Part shown: positions 33,315 through 42,333 of the stretch, piece after piece
How the letters are laid out: every line of letters starts with the position of its first letter
How positions within the stretch are numbered: position 1 is the stretch's first letter
Origin: Ramlibacter sp.
GTDB taxonomy: Bacteria; Pseudomonadota; Gammaproteobacteria; Burkholderiales; Burkholderiaceae_C
Direction of reading: 5' to 3'
DNA: 43,552 nt
NCBI RefSeq assembly: GCF_028291745.1
Contig: NZ_JAQGNQ010000033.1
Span: forward strand, 1 to 43,552
Translations under genes and position numbers: made by a program
Notes under the pieces: generated by a model
Database searches by the model: none
What the model was told of the DNA's origin: nothing
The model's input: only the letters and a program-made list of their open reading frames with translations

Positions 33315-35141
33315 ATGTCCTCCCTCCGCCCCACGCTCGACTTCCTCCTCTACGAGTGGCTGCACGCCGAGCGCCTGAACGAGCGCGCCCGGTTTGCCGA
33401 TCATTCGCGCGAGACCTTCGATGCGGTGTTCGATACCTGCGAGCGCATCGCCCGCGACAAGTACGCGCCCTTCAATCGCCTGGTCGATACCGAGGAGCCG
33501 CGGTTCGACGGCGAGAAGGTGATCCTGCCGCGCGCCACGCACGAAGCGCACGAGGCCTTTGTCGCCTCCGGCATGCTCAGCGCCGCACAGGATTACGAAG
33601 AGGGCGGCATGCAGCTGCCTTACACCATCGAGGCGGCGGCCGGCACTTTCTTCGCCACTGCGTCGGTCAGCATAGGCAGCGGGATGCTCACCAAGGGCAA
33701 CGCCAACCTGCTGCTGGTGCACGGTACCGAGGCGCAGAAGGAAGTCTTCGCGCGCAACGAGTTCGCGGGCCGCTTCTCCGGCACGATGGCCTTGTCGGAG
33801 CCGCAGGCGGGATCGTCGCTGTCGGACATCACGACGCGCGCCACGCCCGCTGGCGCCGACTTCGACAGCGATCCGCTCGGGCCGCGCTATCGCCTCAAGG
33901 GCAACAAGATGTGGATCTCGGCCGGCGAGCATGAGCTGGCCGAGAACATCGTGCATCTCGTGCTCGCCAAGATTCCCGGCCCCGACGGCAAGCTGATCCC
34001 GGGCACGCGCGGCATCTCGCTGTTCATCGTGCCCAAGAAGCTGGTGGGCCTGGACGGACAGCTCACGGGCGAACGCAACGACGTGGCACTCGCCGGTCTC
34101 AATCACAAGCTGGGATGGCGCGGCACGACCAACACGCTGCTCAATTTCGGCGAGGGCAAGTACCCCGTGCGCGGCGGCGCTGGCGCGATCGGCTATCTCG
34201 TCGGCAAGCCGCACGAAGGCCTGCGCTGCATGTTCCACATGATGAACGAGGCGCGCATCGGCATCGGCCTGGCCGCCACCTCGCTGGGACTCGCGGGCTA
34301 TTACGCCTCGCTGGATTACGCGAAGAGCCGACCGCAAGGCCGACCCGTCGGGCCCGCCGGTAAGGACCCGACCCAGCCGCAGATCCGCATCATCGAGCAC
34401 GCCGACATCAAGCGGATGCTGCTCGCCCAGAAGTCGTACTGCGAAGGCGCGCTGGCGCTGTTGCTGCAATGCGCGCGGCTGGTCGACGAACAGCACACCG
34501 GCACGCCCGAGGCTGCCGAAGAAGCGCGCGTGCTGCTGGAAGTGCTGACGCCGGTGGCCAAGAGCTGGCCCAGCGAGTTCTGCCTGGAAGCCAATTCGCT
34601 GGCGATCCAGATCCACGGTGGCTATGGCTACACGCGCGACTTTCCGGTGGAGCAGTACTGGCGCGACAACCGCCTGAACATGATCCACGAAGGCACGCAT
34701 GGCATCCAGGCCGCCGACCTGCTGGGGCGCAAGGTGGTGATGGAGGGCGGCAAGGGCCTGCTGCTGCTGGCGCATCGCATCAATGCCACGATCGAGCGCG
34801 CCATCCAGCAAGCGCAGTTCGCCGAGGATGCCAATGCACTGGGCCAGGCGCTGCAGAAGGTGGGCGCTGCAACCAAAGCGGCGTGGGCGACGGCCAATCC
34901 CGGCGAGGCGCTGGCCAACGCGGTACCCTACATGCAGGCCTTCGGCCACCTGGTGATCGCGTGGACCTGGCTCGACGTGGTGCTGGCGCTGCCGGCGGCA
35001 AGCACGCGGCCGGCGGACGAGGGCAGGGTGCGCGCGGCGCGTTACTTCTTCCACTACGAACTGCCGAAGATCGGCGCCTGGCTGCGCCCGGTGGAAACGC
35101 GCGACCCCACATGCGCCACGATGCCCGAGGAGGCTTTCTGA
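33315..35141 (+). CDS. Acyl-CoA dehydrogenase with C-terminal extension
   Basis: An FAD enzyme of 608 residues that forms the trans-2-enoyl-CoA in the first step of beta-oxidation. It is of the long (about 600-residue) bacterial class that includes DmdC, not the 380-residue class. Visible features are SGTMALSEPQAGSSLSDITTRA (flavin and substrate site) and the catalytic Glu459 in HEGTHGIQAADLLGRK. A C-terminal alpha-helical domain of about 140 residues is also present, including FFHYELPKIGAWL. The chain-length preference cannot be read. The stop shares a base with the ATG of the small membrane protein that follows. Confidence 0.93.
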   Translation: MSSLRPTLDFLLYEWLHAERLNERARFADHSRETFDAVFDTCERIARDKYAPFNRLVDTEEPRFDGEKVILPRATHEAHEAFVASGMLSAAQDYEEGGMQLPYTIEAAAGTFFATASVSIGSGMLTKGNANLLLVHGTEAQKEVFARNEFAGRFSGTMALSEPQAGSSLSDITTRATPAGADFDSDPLGPRYRLKGNKMWISAGEHELAENIVHLVLAKIPGPDGKLIPGTRGISLFIVPKKLVGLDGQLTGERNDVALAGLNHKLGWRGTTNTLLNFGEGKYPVRGGAGAIGYLVGKPHEGLRCMFHMMNEARIGIGLAATSLGLAGYYASLDYAKSRPQGRPVGPAGKDPTQPQIRIIEHADIKRMLLAQKSYCEGALALLLQCARLVDEQHTGTPEAAEEARVLLEVLTPVAKSWPSEFCLEANSLAIQIHGGYGYTRDFPVEQYWRDNRLNMIHEGTHGIQAADLLGRKVVMEGGKGLLLLAHRINATIERAIQQAQFAEDANALGQALQKVGAATKAAWATANPGEALANAVPYMQAFGHLVIAWTWLDVVLALPAASTRPADEGRVRAARYFFHYELPKIGAWLRPVETRDPTCATMPEEAF

Positions 35142-35341
35142 TGACGGCTGAGCGCACTCTGGCGCGAATGGACACGATCGCCTGGATCCTGATCTACGGC
35201 GGGCTGTTCGCATTGATCCTCGGGATCGCGTCGCATGGCCAGACGGCGATTGGCGGCTGGAGCTTGTCGGTGCTGGGTGTGTTGGCAGCGGTGGCCGGTG
35301 TGGTGTTGATCGTGGTGCGGGCGAGGATGACAAAGCGGTAG
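35141..35341 (+). CDS. Small two-helix membrane protein
   Basis: The 66-residue product has two hydrophobic helices (IAWILIYGGLFALILGIAS and LSVLGVLAAVAGVVLIVV) and a basic tail RARMTKR. It matches no family I can name. The ATG overlaps the dehydrogenase stop (TGATG), so it is translationally coupled. A second in-frame ATG eight codons on is possible. It might help hold the dehydrogenase at the membrane or be unrelated. A 196-bp gap with no certain promoter follows. Confidence 0.7.
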   Translation: MTAERTLARMDTIAWILIYGGLFALILGIASHGQTAIGGWSLSVLGVLAAVAGVVLIVVRARMTKR

Positions 35342-35537
35342 CTATTTCGGCGAACGGGTCCCGTCCTGACCTTCGCCGCCTGAGCCAGCCCGCTTGCGCA
35401 TACCCGCGCGACACAGCCCCTGCCTTCCATTGGTTCACAATAGCGGGTTGGCAGCCCGGCACCGGCTGGGCCAGCCTGCAGCTCCAGGGGCGTCATGCGG
35501 TTCCTTCGGACCACGTCCCGGGGCCTCCAGCCTCGAC

Positions 35538-36557
35538 ATGAAAATCCTCGTCACCGGCGCCGCCGGATTCATCGGCATGCAGGTCGCGGCTCGCCTGCTT
35601 GCCCGCGGCGACCAGGTCGTCGGCATCGACAACCTGAACGACTACTACGACCCCGCACTCAAGCACGCGCGGCTGGCCCAGCTGCGGCCGCACGCCGCGT
35701 TTTCCTTCGAGCGGCTGGCGGTCGAGGACACGGCCGGCATGGCCGCCCTGTTCGAGCGCGAAGCCCCGCAGCGCGTGGTGCACCTCGCCGCGCAGGTCGG
35801 GGTGCGCCATTCCGTGCGCGCACCGCAGAGCAGTGCCGCCTCCAACCTGCAGGGCTTCGTCAACATCCTGGAAGGCTGCCGCGCCCTGCGTGTCGAACAC
35901 CTGGTCTACGCCAGCAGTTCCAGCGTCTATGGCGCCAACGCGAAGCTGCCTTATGTGGAGGACCATGGGGTCGACCATCCGGTGAGCCTCTATGCGGCCA
36001 CCAAGCGCGCCAACGAATTGATGGCCCATGCGTACAGCCACCTGTTCCGCATCCCGACCACGGGCGCGCGCTTCTTCACCGTCTATGGCCCCTGGGGCCG
36101 GCCCGACATGGCACTCTTCAAGTTCACCCGCGCCATCCTCGAAGACCAGCCGATCGAGCTGTACAACGAAGGCCAGATGGTGCGCGACTTCACCTTCGTC
36201 GACGACGTGGTCGAGGCCATCGTGCGCTTGCTCGACAAACCGGCCACGCCCGCGCCGCAGTTCGACCGGCTGAACCCCGACCCGGTGGAAAGCGACGCAC
36301 CCTTCCGCGTCTTCAACGTCGGCGGTGGCCGGCCCTTGCCGCTGCTGGAAGTCGTCGAGACGCTGGAGCGCATCCTCGGGCGCAAGGCCCGCCGCACGCT
36401 GATGCCGATGCAAGCCGGCGACGTGCTGGCGACCGGCGCCAGCCCCGACCGCCTGCACGACTGGATCGGCACCGCGCCTGAAACGCCGGTGGAAGAGGGC
36501 CTGCGCCGCTTCGTCGACTGGTACCTGCCCTGGCGCCAGGCGGGAGGCAGCGCGTGA
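35538..36557 (+). CDS. NAD-dependent epimerase, UDP-glucuronate 4-epimerase-like
   Basis: An extended short-chain dehydrogenase of 339 residues. The NAD-binding motif TGAAGFIG is at 6-13, the active-site Ser at 127-128 (YASSSSVYG) and the catalytic pair Y152 and K156 (YAATK). The stretches IDNLNDYYDPALKHARL and HLAAQVGVRHSVRAPQSS follow the UDP-glucuronate 4-epimerase (CapI/LspL) pattern, which yields UDP-galacturonate. It opens a five-gene overlapping operon of envelope sugar genes, with the next GTG inside its stop. This supports a role in making the nucleotide sugar used by the two transferases downstream. Confidence 0.92.
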   Translation: MKILVTGAAGFIGMQVAARLLARGDQVVGIDNLNDYYDPALKHARLAQLRPHAAFSFERLAVEDTAGMAALFEREAPQRVVHLAAQVGVRHSVRAPQSSAASNLQGFVNILEGCRALRVEHLVYASSSSVYGANAKLPYVEDHGVDHPVSLYAATKRANELMAHAYSHLFRIPTTGARFFTVYGPWGRPDMALFKFTRAILEDQPIELYNEGQMVRDFTFVDDVVEAIVRLLDKPATPAPQFDRLNPDPVESDAPFRVFNVGGGRPLPLLEVVETLERILGRKARRTLMPMQAGDVLATGASPDRLHDWIGTAPETPVEEGLRRFVDWYLPWRQAGGSA

Positions 36558-37429
36558 GTGCAAGCCCCGCAAGCGACCGCGGCCTGCTGCGCCGGCGCGA
36601 CGTGCCGCCGTTGCTGGCCCTGGCCGTGCTGCTGATCGCAGCCGGCGCAGTGGTGCAACTCGCCGGCTTCAACACGCCCTGGATGCTGCGCGCCCATGCC
36701 GAGGCACGCGGAGCCTTTGCGAGCGTCTTCTGGTCCAGCGCCACCATCGTCGGCCTCGGCTGGAGCGCGGTGATCCTCGTGCTGGCGGCGGATCGCGGCG
36801 ACGGCCGCGTCACCGCGCTGCTGGCGCCGGCCTTCATCCTCACCGGCCTCCTGACGCACGTCCCCAAGGTGCTGCTGGCCTCGCCGCGTCCGGCAGGCAC
36901 GGCCATCCTGCCGCACCTGCATGTGATCGGCGATGCCTTCCGCGGCTCCGTGTCGATGCCCTCGGGCCATTCGGTGGCGGCGGGCGCGATGGCGGCGCTG
37001 CTGTGCGTTGCCTTGCCGCGCTCGCGGGCCTTGGTGGGCGGCGCGCTCCTGCTGCTTGCCGCTGCGCTGATCGCGTGGTCGCGCGTGATGGTCGGCGCGC
37101 ACTGGCCCGCGGACGTGCTGGTCGGCAGTGGGGTGGGCCTGTTGTCGGTCGGCCTCGTGATCGCCGCCGCGCTCGGTCCGACGCAGCGCGTGCATCACCG
37201 CTTCGTCGCGCGCATCCAGTCGCGTGCGGGCCAGCGTTGGGTGGGCGTCCTTGAAATCGTCGCCGCCATCGGCTTGTTGCGGGAGCACACGGGCTATCCC
37301 GACGGCCGGGCCATGGTCATCCTGCTCGCGATCGTGGCGTTTGCCAGTGCGGCGTGGCGCTTGCATGCGGCGGGCGGACTGCGCAAGGCTGCGCGCCCGG
37401 ACGAGCCCGCCCCCGTGGAGCCGACGTGA
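36554..37429 (+). CDS. PAP2 family membrane phosphatase
   Basis: The 291-residue membrane protein starts at a GTG in the GTGA overlap with the epimerase. The three-part acid phosphatase signature is complete: K105 with R112 and P113 (KVLLASPRP), PSGH at 136-139, and SRVMVGAHWPADV (R177, H183, D187). About five or six helices surround it. Substrates of the family are lipid phosphates such as undecaprenyl diphosphate, phosphatidylglycerophosphate or lipid A (LpxE). In this operon, recycling of the polyprenyl carrier or lipid A dephosphorylation is plausible. A C-terminal extension of about 80 residues includes another helix. Confidence 0.9.
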   Translation: MSASPASDRGLLRRRDVPPLLALAVLLIAAGAVVQLAGFNTPWMLRAHAEARGAFASVFWSSATIVGLGWSAVILVLAADRGDGRVTALLAPAFILTGLLTHVPKVLLASPRPAGTAILPHLHVIGDAFRGSVSMPSGHSVAAGAMAALLCVALPRSRALVGGALLLLAAALIAWSRVMVGAHWPADVLVGSGVGLLSVGLVIAAALGPTQRVHHRFVARIQSRAGQRWVGVLEIVAAIGLLREHTGYPDGRAMVILLAIVAFASAAWRLHAAGGLRKAARPDEPAPVEPT

Positions 37430-38373
37430 CCGCGACCACCGAGTTGCCGGAACCGATCGCGCCAGCGAAACCGCGCCGACCGTGGGTGCGCCGCGCCAAG
37501 GTGCTCGCCACGCTGCTGGTGTGCGTGCTGGTCTGGGCCTGGCTGTTGCGGCATGCCGATCTGCAGTCCTTGTCCGCGCAGGTCGGCCGGCTGCCGCCCT
37601 GGGCCTGGGTGCTCGCCGGCCTCGGCCTGCTCGCGGGCCATGGCCTGCGAGCGCTGCGGCTCCAGCACGAGTGGCGTCATGCCGGCCAGGTGCCCTGGCT
37701 GCATTGCCTGCGGATCGTGCTGGGCCACAACGCATTGGTGCTGATGCTGCCGCTGCGCTCGGGCGAGGCCGGCTACCTGTGGGCCGTGCGCCGCCAGTGG
37801 GGCGTCGACTGGCGCGCCGCCGGCGTGGGCCTCATGCGCTGGCGCTTGCAGGACATCGCGGTGCTGCTGCTGCTGGCGGTGGCCTTGCTGGTGCCGCTGC
37901 CGCTGCCCGAGCGCGCGTTGCTGTGGATCGCTGCTGCCGCATTGCTGTTCTTCCTGCTGCCGCCGGTGTGGCGCTGGCTGCTCGCGCGCATGGGGCAGGG
38001 CAGTGCCCGCGTGCCCGGCGGCCGCGCCTTCTGGAGCGGCGCCGGCGCCAGCGCGGCCAACTGGACTTTCAAGGTGCTGGCCAACGGCGGACTGCTTGCG
38101 GCGCTCGCCGGCCTGCCGCTGCACATCGCCCTGCGCGCCGGCCTCGGCGGCGAACTGGCCGGCGTGCAGCCGCTGCAGCCGCCCGCCGGCCTCGGCACCT
38201 ACGAGGGCGGCATCTGGCTGGCCACCGGCCTGCCGTCGTCGTGGCAGGCCAGCGTGATCGCCGCCGCGCTGGCGGTGCACGCCTTCAGTCTCTCGGTCGC
38301 CCTGGTCGCCGCCGGCCTGACCCAGGTCGCCCTTCCTTCTTCCTATCGCTTCACGCAGGAGCCGTGTCCTTGA
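37426..38373 (+). CDS. Flippase-like multipass membrane protein (LPG synthase TM / UPF0104 family)
   Basis: An integral membrane protein of 315 residues with seven or eight helices, starting at a GTG in a 4-bp overlap (GTGA). The family features are a conserved helix with ALRLQHEW, PLRSGEAGYLWAVRRQWG (relatives have P.R.GE.....), and a late AGLGTYEGGIW segment. Such proteins are often annotated as lysylphosphatidylglycerol synthase transmembrane-region or DUF flippases. Between a phosphatase and a polyprenyl-phosphate glycosyltransferase it may flip the lipid-linked sugar; this is inference from position. It overlaps the next gene by 10 bp. Confidence 0.82.
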   Translation: MTATTELPEPIAPAKPRRPWVRRAKVLATLLVCVLVWAWLLRHADLQSLSAQVGRLPPWAWVLAGLGLLAGHGLRALRLQHEWRHAGQVPWLHCLRIVLGHNALVLMLPLRSGEAGYLWAVRRQWGVDWRAAGVGLMRWRLQDIAVLLLLAVALLVPLPLPERALLWIAAAALLFFLLPPVWRWLLARMGQGSARVPGGRAFWSGAGASAANWTFKVLANGGLLAALAGLPLHIALRAGLGGELAGVQPLQPPAGLGTYEGGIWLATGLPSSWQASVIAAALAVHAFSLSVALVAAGLTQVALPSSYRFTQEPCP

Positions 38374-39440
38374 GTTCCGCCACCTATCCCCCCGTGGACG
38401 ACCTGCCGCTGACCACGCCGGCAACTCCGATCAGCGAGCCGCCGCTGCCGCCGCATCGCCTCTCGGTGGTCGTGCCCATGTACAACGAGGTCGACAACGC
38501 CGCCCCGCTGGTCGATCGCATCCAGGCCGCACTGGCCGACTATCCCGCGCCGTGGGAGCTGATCGTCGTCGACGACGGCAGCATCGACGGCACCGGTCCC
38601 GCGCTCGACCGGGCGGCGCGCAGCGTCGGGCCGCACGTTCGCGTGCTGCACCTCTCGCGCAACTTCCGCCAGACCGCGGCGATGCAGGCCGGCATCGACG
38701 CGGCCCGCGGCGACGTCATCGCCACGCTCGACGGCGACCTGCAGAACGACCCGATCGACATCCCGCGCATGGTGCGGCGCCTGCTGGCCGAAGACCTCGA
38801 CATGGTGGCCGGTTGGCGCCGCGAGCGGCAGGACGGCTTCCTCTGGCGCAAGCTGCCCTCGGGCATGGCCAACCGCCTGATCCGCAAGGTGAGCGGCCTG
38901 CAGTTCCAGGACCTGGGCTGCAGCCTGAAGGTGTTTCGCACCACGGTGCTGCGGCAAGTGCGCCTGTACGGCGAGATGCATCGCTTCATCCCGGCGTGGC
39001 TGGCGACGGTGACCAGCCCGGGCCGCATGGCGGAGGAGCCGGTGCTGCACCATCCGCGCGTGGCCGGTGTCTCCAAGGTCGGCCCGGGGCGCTCGGCGCG
39101 CGTGCTGCTGGACCTGCTGTCGGTGCATTTCTTCCTGCGCTTCGGCACCCGGCCGGGGCACTTCTTCGGCGGCATCGGGCTCGTGGTCTCGCTGGTCGGC
39201 TTCATCATGCTGGGCTACCTGACCCTGCTGAAGATGCTGGGCGAGTCGATCGGCACGCGGCCGCTGCTGTTCCTCGGCTTCTTCCTGGTGATGGCGGGCG
39301 TGCAGTTGCTCACCACCGGAGTGCTGGCCGAATTGCTGATGCGGGTTTATTACGACGTCGGTCGCGCGCGCCCCTACCGCCTGCGTCCGGCCGAACTGCC
39401 GCCGGAGGACTTGCCGCAGGAGGCGGGCTGGCATGACTGA
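38364..39440 (+). CDS. Family 2 glycosyltransferase, polyprenyl-phosphate sugar synthase type (GtrB/ArnC-like)
   Basis: The GTG at 38364 gives a 358-residue protein. Its GT-A domain has SVVVPMYNEVDNA, IVVDDGSIDGT and TLDGDLQNDP. Two C-terminal membrane helices follow (FFGGIGLVVSLVGFIMLGYL and LLFLGFFLVMAGVQLL). This plan belongs to enzymes that load a sugar onto undecaprenyl or dodecaprenyl phosphate on the cytoplasmic face, such as GtrB, ArnC and rhizobial RgtE. With the upstream epimerase, galacturonate is the best guess for the sugar. The gene overlaps its neighbours by 10 and 8 bp. The Pro-rich N-terminus of about 30 residues is not part of the domain. Confidence 0.92.
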   Translation: MSLSSATYPPVDDLPLTTPATPISEPPLPPHRLSVVVPMYNEVDNAAPLVDRIQAALADYPAPWELIVVDDGSIDGTGPALDRAARSVGPHVRVLHLSRNFRQTAAMQAGIDAARGDVIATLDGDLQNDPIDIPRMVRRLLAEDLDMVAGWRRERQDGFLWRKLPSGMANRLIRKVSGLQFQDLGCSLKVFRTTVLRQVRLYGEMHRFIPAWLATVTSPGRMAEEPVLHHPRVAGVSKVGPGRSARVLLDLLSVHFFLRFGTRPGHFFGGIGLVVSLVGFIMLGYLTLLKMLGESIGTRPLLFLGFFLVMAGVQLLTTGVLAELLMRVYYDVGRARPYRLRPAELPPEDLPQEAGWHD

Positions 39441-41016
39441 GCATGCGGCGGCGCGCGCGGGCGCCCGCTCCTGGGTGGCCACGCCGGCGGTGCGGCGGAT
39501 TGTCTGGGCGCTGCTGCTGGCGCTGCCGCTCTTGTGGATGCTGGGCAGCGTGCCGCTGTTCGACGTCGACGAGGGCGCCTTCTCGGAAGCCACGCGCGAG
39601 ATGCTCACCAGCGGCGACTGGCTGCACACCACGCTCAATGGCGCCCCGCGCTTCGACAAGCCGATCGGCGTCTACTGGCTGCAGGCGATCAGCACCTCGC
39701 TGTTCGGGCTGAACGAATTCGCGCTGCGCCTGCCCTCGGTGCTCAGTTGCTGGGCGATGGCGCTCGCGCTCGCTGCCTTCGCGCGCCGGCGCTGGGGCGA
39801 CCTGGCCGGCATGCTGGCCGGCGCGCTGGTGGTTACTAGCCTCGGCCCGCTGGCGATCGGGCGGGGCGCCACGGCCGACAGCCTGCTCAATCTGCTGCTG
39901 GCACTGGCCGGTCTCGACCTGTGGCGCTTTGCCGAGAGCGAGTCGCGCACCGCGCTGCGGCGCGCCTATGCGTGGGTCGGCCTGGGCCTGCTGGTGAAAG
40001 GACCGGTCGCCGCGCTCGTGCCCGGCGCGGCCTTCGTGCTCTGGTGCCTGTTCGAGCGGCGCTGGACGCTGCTGCGCAAGGCGGCGCTCGACCTGCCCGG
40101 GTGGGCCTTGCTGCTGGTCATCGCAGTGCCCTGGTATGCCTATGCGCTGCATCGGCATGGCATGGCCTTCGTCAACGGCTTCCTCCTGCAGCACAACGTG
40201 GAGCGCTTCACCGGCACGGTCGGCGGCCACCGCGGCAACTTCCTGTATTACGTCGCCGTCTTGCCATTGCTGGCGATGCCGTGGGCGCCGTTGCTGGTGC
40301 TGGCGGTCGCACGCGCGCGCAAGTTCTGGGCGGAACCGGTCGGGCGCTACCTGCTGTTGTGGGCGGCCTTCGTGCTGCTGTTCTTCTCGATGTCGGGCAC
40401 CAAGCTGCCGCACTACATGCTGTACGGCTATCCGCCGCTGGTGCTGCTGATGGCGCGGCTGCTGGCCACGGCTTCGCGTCGGCTGGTGCTGGTGGTGGGG
40501 GCGGTCATCGTCGTCTGGGTGGGCCTGCTCGCGGCCGTGCCTTCGCTGCTCGGCGCATTCGCCGACCAGGTGCGCGATCCGCTCTATCACGCCTTGATCG
40601 CCGGGGCGCCCGCGGCGCCGCTGCTGCCGGCGGTGATCGCCGTCATCGTGATCGCCGCGATCGCCTTCTGGCCGACCCGCATCGAGGGCGCGCCGCTGCG
40701 CCTGGTAGCGGCGGGCGGCGTGCTGTCGCTGTTTGCCGCGGCCTGGCTGTTGCCCTGGTTGGGCGCGACGCTGCAGGCGCCGATCCGGCATGCCGCCGCG
40801 GTGGCCGTGGCGCACGGCGGCCGGGTCGTGCAGTGGGACGTGCACTACCCGAGCTTCTCGGTCTACCTGCAAGGCCTGGTGCCGCGCCGTGAACCGCGGC
40901 CCGACGAGATGGTGTTGAGCCGCGTCGATCGCCTGCCACCCGGCAATGCGGGCGGTCGGCCGCGGCTGTTCGAGGAGCGCGGCATCGTGCTGCTCGGGCC
41001 CTTGCCACGGAATTGA
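39433..41016 (+). CDS. ArnT/GT39-type lipid-linked sugar transferase
   Basis: A multipass inner-membrane glycosyltransferase of the C fold, 527 residues with about 11-12 helices. The first periplasmic loop has the catalytic acidic motif PLFDVDEGAFSEATREML, then the classic RFDKPIGVYWLQAI. Later GSPK-like segments include MSGTKLPHYMLYGYPPLVLL. ArnT and the rhizobial RgtA-D enzymes move a sugar from a polyprenyl phosphate to lipid A or core. It closes the five-gene operon. The C-terminal periplasmic part is soluble. The acceptor and sugar are inferred from the context. Confidence 0.93.
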   Translation: MTEHAAARAGARSWVATPAVRRIVWALLLALPLLWMLGSVPLFDVDEGAFSEATREMLTSGDWLHTTLNGAPRFDKPIGVYWLQAISTSLFGLNEFALRLPSVLSCWAMALALAAFARRRWGDLAGMLAGALVVTSLGPLAIGRGATADSLLNLLLALAGLDLWRFAESESRTALRRAYAWVGLGLLVKGPVAALVPGAAFVLWCLFERRWTLLRKAALDLPGWALLLVIAVPWYAYALHRHGMAFVNGFLLQHNVERFTGTVGGHRGNFLYYVAVLPLLAMPWAPLLVLAVARARKFWAEPVGRYLLLWAAFVLLFFSMSGTKLPHYMLYGYPPLVLLMARLLATASRRLVLVVGAVIVVWVGLLAAVPSLLGAFADQVRDPLYHALIAGAPAAPLLPAVIAVIVIAAIAFWPTRIEGAPLRLVAAGGVLSLFAAAWLLPWLGATLQAPIRHAAAVAVAHGGRVVQWDVHYPSFSVYLQGLVPRREPRPDEMVLSRVDRLPPGNAGGRPRLFEERGIVLLGPLPRN

Positions 41017-41093
41017 AAACACGGCCACTGTCCCTCAGGAGGCGGCGGCCGCGCCGCGACTTCGGCATGATGCGGCCCACAGGAGAGATAGCG

Positions 41094-41885
41094 ATGACAC
41101 GCAGCATCCAGCAATTGTTCGACCTCCAGGGCAAGACGGCCCTGGTCACCGGCGGCTCGCGCGGCCTCGGCCTGCAGATGGCGCATGCCCTCGGCGAGGC
41201 GGGCGCCAGGATCATGCTCAGTTCCCGCAAGGCGGGCGACCTGGAGGAGGCGGTGGCCGACCTGCAGGCGGTGGGCATCGACGCCCGTTGGGTCGCGGCC
41301 GATTGCGCCAGGGAAGACGACATCCGCCGGCTCGCCGACGACACGCTGCAGCGCATGGGCCAGGTCGACATCCTGGTGAACAACGCGGGCGCAGCCTGGG
41401 GCGCGCCGGCCGAAGACCATCCGCTGGAGGCCTGGGACAAGGTGATGAACCTCAACGTCCGCGGCTACTTCCTGCTGGCGCAGCAGATCGCCAAGCGCAG
41501 CATGATCCCGCGCACGTCCGGGCGCATCATCAACATCGCCTCGATCGCCGGCCTGGGCGGCAATCCGCCGGGGCACGAGACCATCGCGTACAACACGTCG
41601 AAGGGCGCGGTCATCACCTTCACGCAGGCGCTGGCCTGCGAGTGGGGCAAGTACGGGATCAACGTCAACGCGATCTGCCCGGGCTTCTTTCCGAGCAAGA
41701 TGACGCGCGGCACGCTGGAGAAGATCGGCGTGGAGAACCTGAAGAACAACGCACCGCTGCATCGCCTGGGCGACGACGAGGACCTCAAGGGCGTGACGCT
41801 GCTCTATGCCTCCGAGGCCGGAAAGCACATCACCGGCCAGTGGCTCGCGGTGGATGGCGGTGTGTCCGTGGTGACCGGGGGTTGA
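41094..41885 (+). CDS. Short-chain dehydrogenase/reductase
   Basis: A cytosolic NAD(P)-dependent oxidoreductase of 263 residues. The cofactor motif TGGSRGLG is at 19-26, NNAG at 96-99, and the active-site residues S150, Y166 and K170 (YNTSK) are present. The end WLAVDGGVSVV is typical of the gluconate 5-dehydrogenase and 3-oxoacyl reductase groups. An AGGAGAG site favours the ATG at 41094 over an upstream ATG at 41067. Likely co-transcribed with the thioesterase that follows after 5 bp. The substrate is not known; acyl-CoA or ketone reduction fits the neighbours. Confidence 0.93.
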   Translation: MTRSIQQLFDLQGKTALVTGGSRGLGLQMAHALGEAGARIMLSSRKAGDLEEAVADLQAVGIDARWVAADCAREDDIRRLADDTLQRMGQVDILVNNAGAAWGAPAEDHPLEAWDKVMNLNVRGYFLLAQQIAKRSMIPRTSGRIINIASIAGLGGNPPGHETIAYNTSKGAVITFTQALACEWGKYGINVNAICPGFFPSKMTRGTLEKIGVENLKNNAPLHRLGDDEDLKGVTLLYASEAGKHITGQWLAVDGGVSVVTGG

Positions 41886-41890
41886 ATCGC

Positions 41891-42322
41891 GTGGCAAGTT
41901 CTCCCACTCTCTTCGGCGTCGAGATCCCGTTTGTCAGCCATCTCGGTTTCGAGCTGGTGATGATGGAAGGCGGCGCCTCGGAACTGAAATTCCTGCCGGG
42001 GCACGAGCACCTGAATTCCTTTCTGGTGACGCATGGCGGCGCGATCATGACGCTGCTGGACGTGACGATGGCCACCGCCGCGCGCAGCGTGGAGATCGAG
42101 ACCGGCGTGGTCACCATCGAGATGAAGACCAGCTTCATGCAGCCCTGCAGGGGATTGCTGACCGGCAAGGGCCGCCTGATGCACCGGACCAAGTCGATGG
42201 CCTTCACCGAAGGCACGGTCTACGATGAACAGGGCCGCGCGTGCGCGCACGCCACCGGCACCTTCAAGTACGTCAAGCGGCCGGCGCCCAGTGCACCGGC
42301 CAATACCATCTCTACCGACTGA
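41891..42322 (+). CDS. PaaI-type hotdog-fold thioesterase
   Basis: The 143-residue protein starts at a GTG 5 bp after the SDR stop. The hotdog helix motif HGGAIMTLLDVTMATAA is clear. VVTIEMKTSFMQPCRG, the strand GRLMHRTKSMAFTEGTVYDEQG and HATGTFKYV follow in the expected order. Such enzymes free CoA from acyl- or phenylacetyl-type thioesters, usually as tetramers. It sits between two oxidoreductases and probably works with them on acyl-CoA intermediates. The substrate is unknown. Confidence 0.9.
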   Translation: MASSPTLFGVEIPFVSHLGFELVMMEGGASELKFLPGHEHLNSFLVTHGGAIMTLLDVTMATAARSVEIETGVVTIEMKTSFMQPCRGLLTGKGRLMHRTKSMAFTEGTVYDEQGRACAHATGTFKYVKRPAPSAPANTISTD

Positions 42323-42333
42323 GGAGGACTCCC

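Noticed and set aside
35342..35537. Promoter and hairpins in the gap before the epimerase gene
   Set aside because: CACAAT near 35434 has no matching -35 box, and the small stems have no T tract. Nothing definite can be called in this gap.
36554..37429. PAP2 protein as a dedicated LpxE lipid A phosphatase
   Set aside because: The catalytic signature is general to lipid phosphatases. Nothing in the sequence separates lipid A from undecaprenyl diphosphate or other substrates, so only the family call is kept.
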